Source: Apostichopus japonicus
Taxonomy: Eukaryota; Echinodermata; Holothuroidea; Aspidochirotida; Stichopodidae
NCBI RefSeq assembly: GCF_037975245.1
Contig: NC_092580.1
Span: 5,184,501-5,244,500, forward strand
Direction of reading: 5' to 3'
DNA length: 60,000 nt
Part shown: one piece after another, positions 22,601 through 35,048 of the stretch
Layout: the number at the start of each line of letters is the position of its first letter
Numbering within the stretch: the stretch's first letter is position 1
Notes under the pieces: generated by a model
The model's input: only the letters and a program-made list of their open reading frames with translations
Told to the model about the DNA's origin: nothing
The model's database searches: none
Position numbers and translations under genes: made by a program

Positions 22601-25600
22601 ACAAACTATTATGATGTGACAAAATTTAAAAAATATACTTGGCCTTTTAAATGCCCACGTCATTTTGTTTATGTGCAAAGAAATTGTTGATGTTTAATGA
22701 TCAAATCACCCAAGTGTTGCTGTGTGAAATCCTGAACTTACCATGACAGTCTGAGAAGACATTCCAGTCGTAACCAGCTTGGTTGTTACTCATCTTTGGT
22801 ATAAGGACATCCCCTCCCCTCCCCCAACCCACTTCAAAATTATCCCAGTGAATATGCAAATCCAACTTCAACTAGTTTTATTACACAGAAGTATTAGCAT
22901 CCTCAAGGAACCACTCAGCCCTTGACCCTCTGTTGGTTCTTCTTTTACCACTGTGGTAGTTTTGTTTTATTGCTGTCTGAAGACATCCTCGCATATCTTA
23001 AGCTCCAAGGAATATGTTGCCTTGGCAACAGTGTGTTATGAATATTGCATAGAGTAATAGCTCCACTATCTACTACTGAGATGTATGAAAGAGTTCGCTT
23101 AAGAAAAACCAATAATAAATATCCAACAACAAAAATAAACGGTAATGTTTACTCATTGTTTAAAGTCAGCACAACAAGAAGGAAGAAGACACAGCAAGAA
23201 AAGAAAGCTGACTGTGGTCATAAGTAGAATAGTTTGGCAACAAGATTTTCCAAATGAGATCTAATATTTTGTTTCTTCGTGTAGGTAACTGAGAAGTCAA
23301 CAATACCAGCTCTAGCAGAACAAGAACACAGAGCGCAGATCACAAAGTTAGAGATTTCAGTCGACCATGTGTGGGTCAGAAACGATATCAATGCATTTAT
23401 TAGTCAGATGACCCAGTCATGTTCTCTGCAGCCATTTCTAAGAGGTTTCCAGCAGTACTCGGGGAAATTTAGTGAAAGGAAGAAAGCATACAACCATTTC
23501 GCGGTGAGTACCCATGGATCCACACAGCCCCCTAACATGGCAATTTAAAGCAGTTGTGGTGGCTGTATAACTTCACTCACTGTAAATATGCTTGAGCTAA
23601 AAGTTGTTAGTTTGTTGCATTAATGTTACAAAGTATCTTTCAGACACTTAATAAAAGTCTGCTGCTTTGATAAAAAAAAAGAATCTTATCAACCCTCAGT
23701 CAGTTTTTTTTGCACATTATTAATGATCTGATGCTGTAGTTTTCATTATCCGCTGAAAATAATTATGACCAAATTTTGACGTTTCGAGTCTTGAGTAAAT
23801 ACTTCACACAGTTTGTACACTGTTGTGCAGGTGATTAGAATCAGCTGGGAAGTGTAAAACTGTCATTAAATACAACTTGCTGCTTTAAGGACAGGTATTC
23901 ACAAAGTTAAGTGAAGTATTGATCAGGTAGCAGATAGCAAACTGGTATGTAACCGTGACTGACTTGCTTCACATGTAAATACGTATTAGAGCAGTTTTTC
24001 GAACATGAAATAAATAGTTTATAACTAATAAACAAAAAATCTTGAAAAATTGCTATGCAAAGTGAAATTTTCTTTGCTTTGCAAAGTGAAAGTTATTTCC
24101 TGTATGTCTCTTGTAAATTTAAAACGTGAAATATACATATGTGTCATTGTGTATAAAAAGCTCCTGGTAATAGACAGGGAGTAAAGGACTATAATCACTA
24201 TATTTAGGGAGAGTAATTGAACATAATATAGCAAAAAGTTTGAAGTAAGACATTACTTTCTGGTAGGTTGTAGTCAAGTAACATCAAACTTTTACATCAT
24301 GGATATTGATATTAATGTATAGGATGCATATGGATGCAAGCCCTGGAACATATAAAAATTTCTTTAAATAGTTATTTTGCACATCTGTAAGTATCAGGAA
24401 ATTTATCATTCACCAAATTGATAGTAAAAGGTGTCTAATAAGATGGTCACTTGGTGTTGCAAAGATGACATCCTCATGAGATTGTGCAAAAAAAAATACA
24501 GGCTGTGAGCTTAATAGATTAGCTTGGCAACCACAAAAGATAGAGAGAGAAAGCTATTTTTGTAGAAAAGTGAAACATTATCAGAGATATGTAACTTAGA
24601 ATCTTAAAAAGATAACTAAAAAGTTACAGGATCTATGTGTTTGCTTTCTTCAAATCCCCAGAAAACTTACCCAGGTTGCGTTACCCTCTATCCGAATAAT
24701 GACCTGTCCATCCTGCAGTTTTTTCATCCGGTACAGAGAGGGTAAGTCCATTAAGAAAGTAAAGTTACTCAGTGGTTTTTGTGCTTCAGATGGGGTTTAT
24801 TGTGGAAACTAATGCTCAAATGACAATAAAAGGTACGACCAAACTTACAGTGAACGTTAACATTTCTGGGCAAACGGTTGCTTGTTTTCTTCTTGACTGT
24901 GTAGCAACAGAAAATGTCTGAGGAGGGTTTTCGAGTTCAAGAATAGTGAGGGACCAGAATAGAATGGGGAAGAGCAGGGGTGGGTGGAGGGGGGGGTGGG
25001 GCTGTGTGCATAGGTGGAGGGATAAACTTATAAAGTTAAAAGATGAATGATCAAGAGAGACAAGAATCTGCAAACCTTGCCATCACAATAACTCCAAAAT
25101 GGCTTGTACGTATCATTGGTATTGCTCATCTGTCCACTTGCCACATAAAGTAAAGACTGCGTATGGTAGTTGGGTCGTAGAGGCAATCATAGAGGTCACT
25201 CTAAACCTGCTTGTGACATAGTTCATCCAGTGCCATTTTTGATTCCATGGGTCATTTTGAAGTCAAACTTTAAAACAAATTAATCATTCCAATAACAACT
25301 GCCGGGCAGGCATCTTTATGAACCGTAAACTTGGTGTTTAGGCCCGTATGGGCAATTCTTCAAGTTCCTGTTTTATATTAAGACTGGAGACTAATGGTCA
25401 ATTTAGGTGACTAGAGGTCAAAAGTTGAAAACCGTTGTAACATGTGTGCTCACTCACAGGCATGCCATTGTCTAACTTCATTCATCAGTTCATTTGCTGC
25501 CCACTGGAGACCAGCAAATGGTCAGAACTTTTAAAAATCTTTTACACAAGGTTAAGTCGATGCTTGTTTACTCACAAGTACATGATCGGAGGTTCTGGAA

Positions 25601-27285
25601 TGCCTTTAATTTTACGTTATGAAATGTTTTTATGTAGATACAATTAAGGATACAAAGAACCCTTGAGGACTAGAGACAACGAGAGGTACATGCGTCCACC
25701 TTGTCTGTCATGTCCCTCTGATTATGTTTTTCCCATGTTTGGAATGTTTCTGATCCGTTTTGTTCTTTTTGGTTTTTACTCTTTTAGAATTGTGTACACT
25801 GTGACTTGGCTAATACAGATAACACCCCATTCCAACGTTGAGGAGAACTTTTCTCTTGATGTTTTTGCGACTGAACAAAGTAAGTTGTCTCTTTTTTTGA
25901 AACTCAGGTCATTGAACATTGTTTTTTAATCCTGTTGATTTAGTTTATTTTACGTTGGTGTTCTTAGTAGCCGACCCTCCGAAAACATTCTGCTTAAGGA
26001 CAGGCACCCCACACCTTCAGCCAAGCAAACTGCCACTTCCCATATTGGAAAAAAGAGATATGAACAAAAATGAAATGAAAAGAAAATGCTTTTATTCATT
26101 TAATAAATTATTGGTTGAAACAGTCTTTGCAAACTTTTGTTAATTATAAGTAAATCATCAACAGAACACTGAAAAGGGATTTTAATGAATTAATAACGAG
26201 GAAAGCAATTAGCGACTGCCATGGGATACAAACTACTGACAGGATTCCACATACTGAGCTATCAAGCCTGTTTGATTGCTGGTGAGGAAGGAGGGTGTAC
26301 CAGTCAGAGGTCACAGTACCTTGGATACCATGTAGCCAGGGATCACACCCTGTACCATTCCATACAACTCAGAGGGTGGCAGGGAAGGGGCATCAAGAAG
26401 AGTTGGGCTTTTAATTGTGCATAGTTCTTTAATAGATCAAACATACATTATCATATATTATACATTATCAGTGCCAACTTAAACCTGTAGTTTGCATTGA
26501 AAATTTGAAATTGGTCACAATCTGGTGGTAACATATTTTAACCGTTAAATGAAAGATAATGTACCGAGTCACACAGTACATTGCTTTTAGTCCACCCACA
26601 TCAGGCCAGTATCAATGAAATTAGACATCAACCTCAGAGGTTTGCAAACAAATCAATCTGACCAAAATTTCTGCGTTGGATGAGACAGCTTGTAACCTTC
26701 TAATAAAAGGCTGACCAGCCAAGATCTCTAATGGATATGAGGGGTACATGCTTCGGTTAGGATGTGGGGGAGCTTCCAACCCTCAAAAAGGGTAAATGCA
26801 AAGATCTCTCAGCTATGGGGGAAAAGGGCGGGGGCGCCTGAAAAGCATGTTCATATTTAAATATCTTTGCAAAATTATTCAGGTTCAATTTCGTTATCGC
26901 CCTCTCCCTCCCATGAGGATTCAGTAAGCCGTGATGCATGAGAATTTTTTTTGGGGGGGGGGGGGGAGTGTGCAGCCCTACATCACTTCAAAATTTGAAA
27001 TACGGTTAACTACGATAAAAATCATTGGTGTGCAATCTCATGCAGAGGGAATCACAATTCGTGATGTTTTAGAGGAAGATAGAAGTTTACAGAGCATCAT
27101 AGTCATCTACCTTCTGGAGCAGATCCCCAAATTTACTAAAAACTCTGTTTTCTTCTTGTGCAGTGCAAAGGCGAGACAGGCGAAACATTCTTGACAAAGC
27201 ACCCGAAAAGTTTCAGAAGATGATTAAATTGAGGGGAATTGAGAGAGCAGTGGACACGTTGATACAAGCAGTATCATCATACTAG
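19545..27285 (+). CDS. CENPP: Centromere protein P (CENP-P), eight coding exons, 352 aa
   Basis: Coding exons are 19545-19600, 20508-20774, 21391-21457, 22326-22481, 23285-23503, 24662-24741, 25788-25879 and 27164-27285. All have GT-AG borders and compatible phases, totalling 1059 bp with the stop. CENP-P pairs with CENP-O in the inner-kinetochore CCAN (yeast Ctf19-Mcm21); both proteins are built on tandem RWD domains. Evidence for the assignment: a coiled coil at about residues 71-100 as in vertebrate CENP-P, then LEFKVKFEVIE matching the family's LEFQILEI-type strand. Further on, FSERKKAYNHFAKTYPG matches the family's FEYRKRTFKHLKEKYPD segment, IVYTVTWLIQI matches a VIVWRIQI-type strand, and the last exon has KAPEKFQKMIKLRGIERAVD, like the conserved C-terminal LLGIEAALESLI. 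It is longer than the human protein (288 aa), mainly through an N-terminal extension. Family comparisons are from memory. Confidence 0.88.
19942..20390 (+). mobile_element. LINE fragment (RT C-terminal region) in CENP-P intron 1
   Basis: Translation gives AAYKTLVRPVLDYASVVWDP, then a short frame break near 20010, then DKVVAIQRRAALFCMADYSY. This is the post-RT 'thumb/connection' region of CR1/L2-like non-LTR elements. An in-frame stop at 20270 interrupts an otherwise recognisable continuation. The fragment is truncated at its 5' end and inactive, and it fills about half of the 907-bp intron. Confidence 0.8.
20508..20774 (+). CDS. CENPP: CENP-P exon 2 (coiled coil)
   Basis: The acceptor is atattag|CTTCC. 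A second acceptor 9 bp downstream (ccctag|TGAG) is in the same frame and would remove three residues. The exon encodes a Ser/Thr-rich linker followed by a coiled coil around AEILRLEDEIAQLEDVLFQ, and it ends at TTGG|gttagt in phase 2. Confidence 0.8.
21391..21457 (+). CDS. CENPP: CENP-P exon 3
   Basis: A 67-bp exon between atttttgcag and gtaaac. It reads EFYGINESDSATAGEEETIL and then KK. The FYGI segment resembles the LTGI motif at the start of the CENP-P globular part. Confidence 0.8.
22326..22481 (+). CDS. CENPP: CENP-P exon 4 (RWD N-terminal strands)
   Basis: The acceptor is ttgagcag|GTGC. The exon encodes 52 codons ending DLEFKVKFEVIETE. The donor is ambiguous: GAG|gtcaga at 22482 gives the length used here, while AAA|gtaact at 22509 would add nine residues in the same frame. 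Confidence 0.75.
23285..23503 (+). CDS. CENPP: CENP-P exon 5 (RWD centre)
   Basis: This exon has exactly 73 codons between tgtag and GCG|gtgagt, phase 0 at both ends. It contains NDINAFISQ...LQPFLRGFQQYSGKFSERK, which aligns with the SEFV...FMFFRSLHFFVEWFEYRK region of vertebrate CENP-P. Confidence 0.88.
24662..24741 (+). CDS. CENPP: CENP-P exon 6
   Basis: Between ccccag and GAGG|gtaagt, phase 0 to phase 2. It encodes KTYPGCVTLYPNNDLSILQF and then FHPVQR. KTYPG continues the EKYPD motif of the family. Confidence 0.85.
25788..25879 (+). CDS. CENPP: CENP-P exon 7
   Basis: Between cttttag and CAAA|gtaagt, phase 2 to phase 1. It encodes IVYTVTWLIQITPHSNVEEN and then FSLDVFATEQ, matching the hydrophobic VxWxIQI strand of the second RWD domain. 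Confidence 0.85.
27164..27285 (+). CDS. CENPP: CENP-P exon 8 (stop codon)
   Basis: The acceptor is cttgtgcag|TGCAAAGG. The exon encodes MQRRDRRNILDKAPEKFQKM and then IKLRGIERAVDTLIQAVSSY, ending with TAG at 27283-27285. The last eight codons and the stop lie inside a 42-bp unit that is repeated perfectly just downstream. Confidence 0.88.
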
Positions 27286-27342
27286 TGATGTCAATGGCTG
27301 TTGATACAAGCAGTATCATCATACTAGTGATGTCAATGGCTG
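27259..27342 (+). repeat. Perfect 42-bp tandem duplication across the CENP-P stop codon
   Basis: The unit at 27259-27300, beginning TTGATACAAGCAGTATC, is repeated without mismatch at 27301-27342. The first copy encodes LIQAVSSY, the stop codon and 15 bp of 3' UTR. Because 42 is a multiple of three, the second copy keeps the stop in the same frame. Confidence 0.95.
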
Positions 27343-27387
27343 TCCTAGGTTAACTAGTTTACGATGGTCAACTCTCATAATCTGGTA

Positions 27388-27760
27388 TTGGATACTGATA
27401 ATGCTAAAACAGTATCATCACACTAGATGGTTGGCTGTGATGCTCTTAAAACTCAGTGTTAACGTAATACACGAGATAAGAATGTCACCTCTCATATTGC
27501 ACTAATATGATACTCTCAAAGCTAAACAGTATCATCACAATAGAAGACTGAGTGTGATGCTCACTAAAACTCAACTGTAACATTACACTAGATAAGATTT
27601 TCACCTACTGTAGACCGGTATGATATTGTTAATGCTAAGCAGTAGCATAATGCTAGATGGTTTGCTGAAATACTCTCAAAACTCAACCATATCATAAAAC
27701 TAGATAAGACTAAGTAGTAGCATCATACTGGAGAACATGGTTGACGGTATAGTCTTAATA
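27388..27760 (+). repeat. Degenerate tandem array (~115-bp unit) in the CENP-P 3' UTR
   Basis: An AGTATCATCA..ACTAG-like core recurs near 27410, 27527, 27640 and 27717. Similar flanks (TGATACTCTCAAAACTCA and ACTAGATAAGA types) accompany it, so the spacing is roughly 90-120 bp. The core resembles the coding end of CENP-P. Confidence 0.6.
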
Positions 27761-27937
27761 CGAACCAGTTTTATCGTACCAGTTAAAATGTATATTGATG
27801 TAGATGTAAATTTGATTTATATTTAGATACACTTTAGGCAGAGAATTAATACTGATTGATGACATTCTATTACTGTCGTCAGTGCAGGTTGTATTGTTAA
27901 CACAGTATTTATTCTGAGAATTATCATTTAAACACAT

Positions 27938-27943
27938 AATAAA
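27938..27943 (+). promoter_or_regulatory. Candidate CENP-P polyadenylation signal
   Basis: An AATAAA hexamer 653 bp downstream of the CENP-P stop, followed by a C-rich run. It is the first canonical signal after the stop and would place the repeat array in the 3' UTR. Confidence 0.45.
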
Positions 27944-27959
27944 TATATCATCAGTCCCC

Positions 27960-27976
27960 CACCCCCCCCCCCCCCT
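27960..27976. repeat. Poly(C) tract
   Basis: An interrupted C run in a CCCCCACCCC context. It is one of many G/C homopolymers of nine or more bases in the window (others near 18258, 26950, 35428, 38077, 42369, 43179, 44704, 47149, 54750 and 56169). Confidence 0.8.
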
Positions 27977-28214
27977 TCACCAGAAACAACACAAGAATGA
28001 GTTAGAAAATTGAACCAATTGATGAAATGCAACCAGCCATTTTGAAGATCTGACCTGAACATACAACTAACAACATACACTGTGCTTGAGTGTATTATTT
28101 GTATGACAGGAAACATTGTTAACATTACCTTGCAGGCACAATATGCTGCTGCAAGAAATGTACATATTCTATTACAAATTATGTAACAGCAGATAGGTGC
28201 TAGATTACTGGGTT

Positions 28215-28325
28215 GTTGTATAAATGTGTGCATTTGTGTGTATGTATGTTTATGTATGTATCTATGCTTTTATGTGTGTACATATGTGTGTTTGCATGTT
28301 AGTATGTGTGTGTTTGTTTGTGTCT
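28215..28325 (+). repeat. TG/TATG-rich microsatellite
   Basis: Low-complexity TGTGTG, TATGTATG and TTTGTGTG mixture without a strict period. Confidence 0.75.
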
Positions 28326-31300
28326 ATGATAACGTATTAATCTAATAGCTTTTCCTTAATTTTATTTCAGAGGAGGACATTTTCTACTTTCTTTTGTGAA
28401 ATGAATTTGTAGATAAATTCTGACTAAAGTACCCAAATTTTTTTGCCATAATACATTTATTTAAGTTACTTGTAATTGCATTTTTCCTATTTCTTTGTAT
28501 TTTTTTTGGCACTGACTCTGTTGTTGTGGTTAACCAAAGAGGCCTTTTCATATCTTCTGACCTGTTAATAAACATAATTGTTTATTGCACTTAATTATCC
28601 GAGCTTTTGACCTCCCAGACTCCTTCCCTCTGGTTTATGTCAGTTATAGAAAGAAAGGGCTGTCAATGTCCATAAAATCTTGTTCACACTACACAGACTT
28701 CCAGAGCTAACTGTTAAATTGATAGAATGAGATGAATAAGTCTAAAGATTAAAGTGAATTTATTGAAGGCATAGAGGGATTATAATTGCCAGTGTAATCT
28801 CCATTGTCATTCCATTAAAGATAGCTGTGAAGGTAATTGTAGAGGAAAGTCGAAAGTAGAACTGTTCATAAAGAAAGTTTTGTATTGAGTAGTGGGGTTG
28901 AGGATGGGTAGGGTCAGAGGGTGCATGAAGGTTTCGGTTATTTCAGCTCAGTGTGCGACATTAAGCTTGACATAATGAGAAAGGGGAATCGGGGATTGTT
29001 GCACAAATTCATTCAGAAATTGTTGACATTTGGTTTTGATAAACTTTGATCATAACGAACTGTCAGTATATATAGACATATACACACACAAACGCACACA
29101 CATACATATATATATACAACAACCTGCACCCCACTCATACAAATTCCTGGTTATGCTGCTGATTTCAAACAAATACCATTGAAACCCATACACTCAGTGT
29201 GAGAACTTTTGCTTTTTAGTTTGGGTACCTTATTTAACAAAAAAATCATTGCATAATTTTCATTTTCATTGCATTTTCATAGCATTAATATTAAGAAACA
29301 AATTTATGCCTTCATCTGTGTATCAGTGAATGTCAACCTCCATAAACCTGTACACAATAGGAGTGTCTATATCAGTGAAGGGTGCCAGCCCATGATATTG
29401 TTTTGATTCATTTAGATTATAAAAAAAATACTGAAAACATCCTCCTAAGAATATTGAGAATATGACATCACAAAATGGGGGTGCTTTCTAAGTTTGATTA
29501 AAGCACAAACCTATTCTGTTAAGATGTGTGGTTTGGAGTAGATCTAAGATAATACAAAAATAAAATTACACAAGAATGGAAGATGCTTTTGACCACCCCC
29601 CCCACCCCTGTTACCCCTCCCAATAAATGCAATAAGAAATAAGACTCAAGGCATTTGTTATGTAGTCAATATGAGGAGTGTAGTATGAAATTTCTGCACA
29701 GTGAAAAACGTGCATGGACGTATATACAGTCTTTCTTTTGTAGGGAAAAGGACAATTAGCAAGTTTCCTAATTCATAATCTATGAAGTGAAATGTGCTGT
29801 GTTTTGTTTGCGAATTTATTCCTATAAAATCCACCCAAACCCTCTCCCGGCCCCCCCCCCCTCCCCGGCACTTTCACTCCCCTTCGCAGTAACTTCGCTC
29901 AAAGGTCACCAATATTTCCCCCAAATATGCTTGAAATTCCGACTATGGTCATGCATGTTACTCCCACCCACCAAGCATTTTTCCTCAGTGAGATATTTAA
30001 ATTGTCTTATTGAACATTCCTCAATGTCTCGGAATAATTTGGAGGCCAGAAACTCGAAGCAAAGTAATTTTGAAAGCTTTAGCTAAAATTCTGAGGGCAA
30101 TGAAAATGACCTTGAGAGAGGAGTTGTTGAAATGTTATGTTATCACGATTCATATCTCGATGTGCTTTTTGACCCGGATATCGCCAAACGCTTTCCAGCT
30201 CAAAGAAAATATCGCTGAATTTTGCCGAACAGATAATACATGCTTTTGAGAAATGTTGCAGATAGTTTACTAATCACGCCGTAGTGTTAACAACTTTGCT
30301 AACCAAAATATGACAAACCGAAAATGAAAAAAAGAGGAACAAAAACAAACCACATTTTAAATGTTATTCTGCAACAGAAACTGAGTTCAGTCGAAATATC
30401 GGAAACATCTGCGGTTTATCGTTTCTACGGGTAAAGGAAACTGTTATGGTAAAGGGGTTTTTGTATGTCTCATAATTGCAACAAAACTATGTAGGTTTCG
30501 CCGAAACTTTCACTTTTTAGCTTATTGACCGGGCTAAAACATTTTGACCTTTCAAAAGTTGTTTTAGTCAAGTTTACCTTTCTAACTCACTAAATTTTTA
30601 AGGCATTGGTTTTTTAGTTGTCATATAGGACTTTGAAAAGGCTGCTCAGTTGTATAGGAGGGCGAGGAGGGCGGGGGGGGGGAGGGGTTGATATAAATTT
30701 CGAGGGACCAGGGGGAACATGTGACTTTGATTTGAGTGGTCAAACCACAACGTTACCTCAAAACTTTCCAACAAAAGAGACCTTTGCATTCCGTCAAGTA
30801 CATTTTGATCATTTGTTTTTAAACAAAAGAACACATTTAACTTTTTATATTTACTAAAATGGAAAGGGTACATTTTATGACAAAAATGAGCACTTTATTT
30901 TAGGAAAAAGGATACTTTTTCTTTTTCTCACAAAACTGAGGGAGCTCCTCTCCCTTTGTCCTGGTTCCTATACACCTGCTTCTACTTACTGTGGTTAGCA
31001 TATGATTCATTCCCGCCCTTCATTGTGGTATCATTCAAAAGTCTTAGAATTCACCCATGTATTAAGTACGGTGAAAGGTGAATCTAATAGCAGCATGATA
31101 GCCTTTGAGAAGAAGGGTGGGGGGACAAAAATTAAATATTGATATTCCTGTCAAATGATTCAGTTTAAATTCCGCTATCGCCCGGCCCCGAGGCTGTCGG
31201 AATCTATATACGAAAAATAATGTTCACATTTCACACATCACTGAAAATTAAGTTTGTAACCGAAACGCACATGAAATGAGACAACGCAAAGAAATATGAC

Positions 31301-31688
31301 GGTTTTATTTTAATAATTATCAATAATCTTGTCATTTATGATGTCGAGATGCCGAATGAAAAGAAAAGTCTGTTGAATGTTTTGAAAAAAATACTTTGTA
31401 AAATATCTCTTAATCTAAATCGAAACCATGAGATGCCATTCATGGCAGAGATTTTGAGACACATCCCTGAGTGATGTTAAACATTTGTCAGATTTTCAAT
31501 CAGTTAAAATCGTAAAAAGGAAAGAAGTATTGCCAATAGCATATGACTTTTGTCGACACGTGAAATTAATAATTGTCAGATGCCACAGAGACATCCAGAT
31601 AGTGCGGGATGGGATGGTGTATCGGGCTTCACGGGTCGGGCGGGCGGTTGGTTTGTAGACCAATCTTTGCGAGAGGATTACTGAAACG

Positions 31689-31824
31689 TGGGTAGCGATA
31701 AGAGGAGGGGACGCAGGGGAGGTGGTGGGAGGGGGAAGCGAGGGAGAAAGGAAGGGGAATAAGCAGAGAGAGGGAGGGGTAGGGGAGGAAGGGGCAATGC
31801 GGGACAGGGAGAAGGAGAGGGGAG
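31689..31824 (+). other. Polypurine G-rich tract
   Basis: About 135 bp almost wholly A and G, with many GGGG runs on the plus strand. It could form quadruplexes or a triplex. Confidence 0.75.
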
Positions 31825-32551
31825 TTGACTGAGGTTTAATAGTCTATTTCTAGTGGAGGGGGTCGCAGCGAGTCGTGGTGGGGGTGTAAAGTGGCCAGTA
31901 TACTGCTTACAATTAATGCTAGAAGCTAGCAAGAATCGAAGAGTATAGTTTCATGCACACAGAACTCACAAAATCATAAAACAAAAGTAATAATTGTCTT
32001 AATTATTGAATATTTCCATTTGATTTTGTATATTTTTTTAGAAAAAATCAGTCAGTATGTTTGGCAAATATCTTCAAAAGCACGGTACCAGCCACTGATT
32101 CTCAATCAAAATATATTACTTGTCTATTACTCGAGCATGATTTTGTTCATAAATGCACCATAGTCCCCGCATACCATAGTCCCCGCAACTTACAGGCACT
32201 ACTATGCGTACATAAGTGTCACCTTTCCACATCATTATGCTCCATTGATGGTTCAAAACACACCAAATCTTTACACTAGTTCTATAATCGTTACACAAAA
32301 GCGACAAATAATCGACATTCCAATACGCTATGATTCATAAGCTTCTCTATAATCCCTCGACAATTCTAACCAAAAAATAATCCGTTTCCAGCAAAAAAAA
32401 ATTATATACTTGTGTCTGGTTCTCTCAAAACATTTCCCCTTTGAATAAACCACACGGTCGTAGAGTTTGAGAGCGTGTCCATTTTAGCCGATTAAGCTAG
32501 GAACATCCTGCTAAAATGAAATGTATATGAGTGATGGGCTTTAAAATGATG

Positions 32552-32696
<145 letters not shown>

Positions 32697-34865
32697 CTGC
32701 ATGCCAAATTGTATGGTATTATGGCGTAGACTTCTATGGTTTGCTAACAAAATCATAAACAGTTTTTCATAAATTTTGTGGGACACAAAATACAGATTCG
32801 AATTAACTTAAATGATGGCTTTAGGCATAATTTTAGTCTTGATGTTTTATAGTCCAAGAAAAGAAAAGAAAATTAAGTGTTAGTAAAATGTTTCTATTTA
32901 CAGCTATTCTAGTTTTCACGATATTCACTTTAAGCTATGCTAATTCTATGGAATGCCCCTTTAAGGTTAATTTTAGGATGACTTCGGCTCATCCGTACAG
33001 GGCTATGTGAATATAAATCTAATTATTGTATAAACTCTAATGTCTTTTAACTTCATGTAAAACAACAGAACATCTTTGGATGACATTCAAACCATCTGTC
33101 CTTGACAAATTACTACTACACTGTAAACGTTTCATTTGAGGCTATTGTTGTGTTATTTTGTGCTATTGGGTTTGTGTTTGTGCTATTTTGTTTCTTTATT
33201 TGTGTATTTGTGTTATTTTGTGCCATTATTGTGTTATTAAAAACACACCATGGGAATTTTAACAAAATTTTGTTTTTAAAAGTCTACAAAATATCAATAT
33301 TGTTGTTCTGCCTTAAAATCATCCTTCAACGGTTAAGAACTAACATAACAATGAACATTCAGTAGTTGCCCCTATATACCACATAAATGTCTTATTTTGA
33401 TTAGAGGGATTTATACAGTTATGACCAAAAATCTATAACAAGAATTGGATAGAATGTTGCAAAGATAGGCTACAAATCAAGGCTTATGTTAGTTATAGTT
33501 ACAATCTTTCGCGTGATCCTCCTTCATATTACACTGCAAGTAAACATCGACAGATTGCTTATCTTTATAAATATATCATTATTTCAAGAAGAAATTAACA
33601 AGAATCATGACATGGAAGTCAAACTGTTGTAGAACAGTTTCCCATGATGACGTCACATGGGCCCGTGACCCGCTGTGTATCATAGCCTTATATATAGTTT
33701 ATCTGTAAGGCTAAACGGTATTTTAGACCAGATGAAATTAGATGTATAAGGAGCACAGGAATACCATATTGAGATTTGGTTATCAAATAACAGTTTTAGG
33801 GAATAATGTCTTCCGTAAGTGTGATCTTGTATCCTGCAAACAGCTCCATACTGTAATTCAGTTGTTTTTTTGCACCCATACATAATACTCCGTACAAGCT
33901 ATGACTGAAATCTCTGCACTGTATATGACCATGATGGTATTACCGGAAGATCATGAAAGCTATCGAAATGTGGAATTCGAGTTTTTATACGTTGACATGG
34001 AGTTCACGTTCTAATTAGCCACTTATGTCCTGGTAAGGTGACCTCTGACCTCATCTCCATGCGCAGTCCCCCACATCACTCGCAGCCTTTTCTTGAGTAT
34101 ACTGGCAGTAGAATGGAAGGGGTAGCTTACAGCAGATTTTTCTGTCCACGATCTGGTCATATGTATAAGAGCTTTACCGCAGTTTCCCTCACGAAGTTAT
34201 TGGGTAAGTTTCTATGACATCATCATACCAGGAATCCAGACAGGCGGGAAGTATGCCCCAAGTATGTTAGGAACGCCGTAGAATCATAACCTAACTTTTG
34301 CCTCTCACTACGCCGGGCTAGATTGAACTGGTACTGGTTGTGTTACGTATTAAATAAAGCTGAGTTGATATCATTATTGGTGTACCCCGTATCTGCGATT
34401 TGATTCAGTTGATGTTGGCAAATGAAGGTTGGGCATAACTGTCTGCCCGAGTTCGTTGCGTGTTGATTATACTCTAGGATTCGTTTGGTGCGCAACAGTG
34501 TGAATTGTTTTTCTTTCGAGGTGTTATGCGTATTCTTCTTATTAGTGACGTTAAGAGATAACATTTCTCTTATATACTTTACGCTGTGGGTAGGAAGTAA
34601 AATATCTTTTTCTGTGAACTCGTGACCCCTAAAAGGAGTGTTTTGAGATCGCTGGCACCATACCGTCATTTTCGCTTCGACCACGATTTGATACAATTAT
34701 ATTTACTGTCGTCAAACCCGTTCCGCTTGCTGAAGAAAACATTACAACACAGCAACAACAATAGTGTGTGAATATACGGTACACAGTAATTTAGTCTGTA
34801 TTTCACTTACTCCGGACTGGGTGGAATTTTCTTCTCAGGATAGAATCTAAAAACTAGTATAGAAA

Positions 34866-35048
34866 ATGAGCGCGACCGGTCCGCCTGCAAAAGGCCAACC
34901 ACAGAAGAAAGAAACACAGAATGGAACAAACAACAAGAAGCCAAAGAGCATCAAAGATGAAAAGAAGCAAGTCCAGGACGCTAAAAATAAAATGAAATTC
35001 CACTCGACGAAAATGGATTTAAATCTCAAAATACTTCGAGAAGAAATG
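34866..35048 (+). CDS. First coding exon of the unassigned gene
   Basis: ATG at 34866 begins MSATGPPAKGQPQKKETQNG. The exon has 61 codons and ends GAAGAAATG|gtaagt, a strong donor in phase 0. The sequence is basic and then helical. A possible acceptor (ttctcag at 34834-34840) lies just upstream, so the 5' UTR may be split. Confidence 0.7.

Noticed and set aside
34343-34696. 117-codon minus-strand frame upstream of the unassigned gene
   Set aside because: No recognisable motif. An LTR-like reading of the AATAAAGC region was considered but neither a second LTR nor a primer-binding site could be shown.
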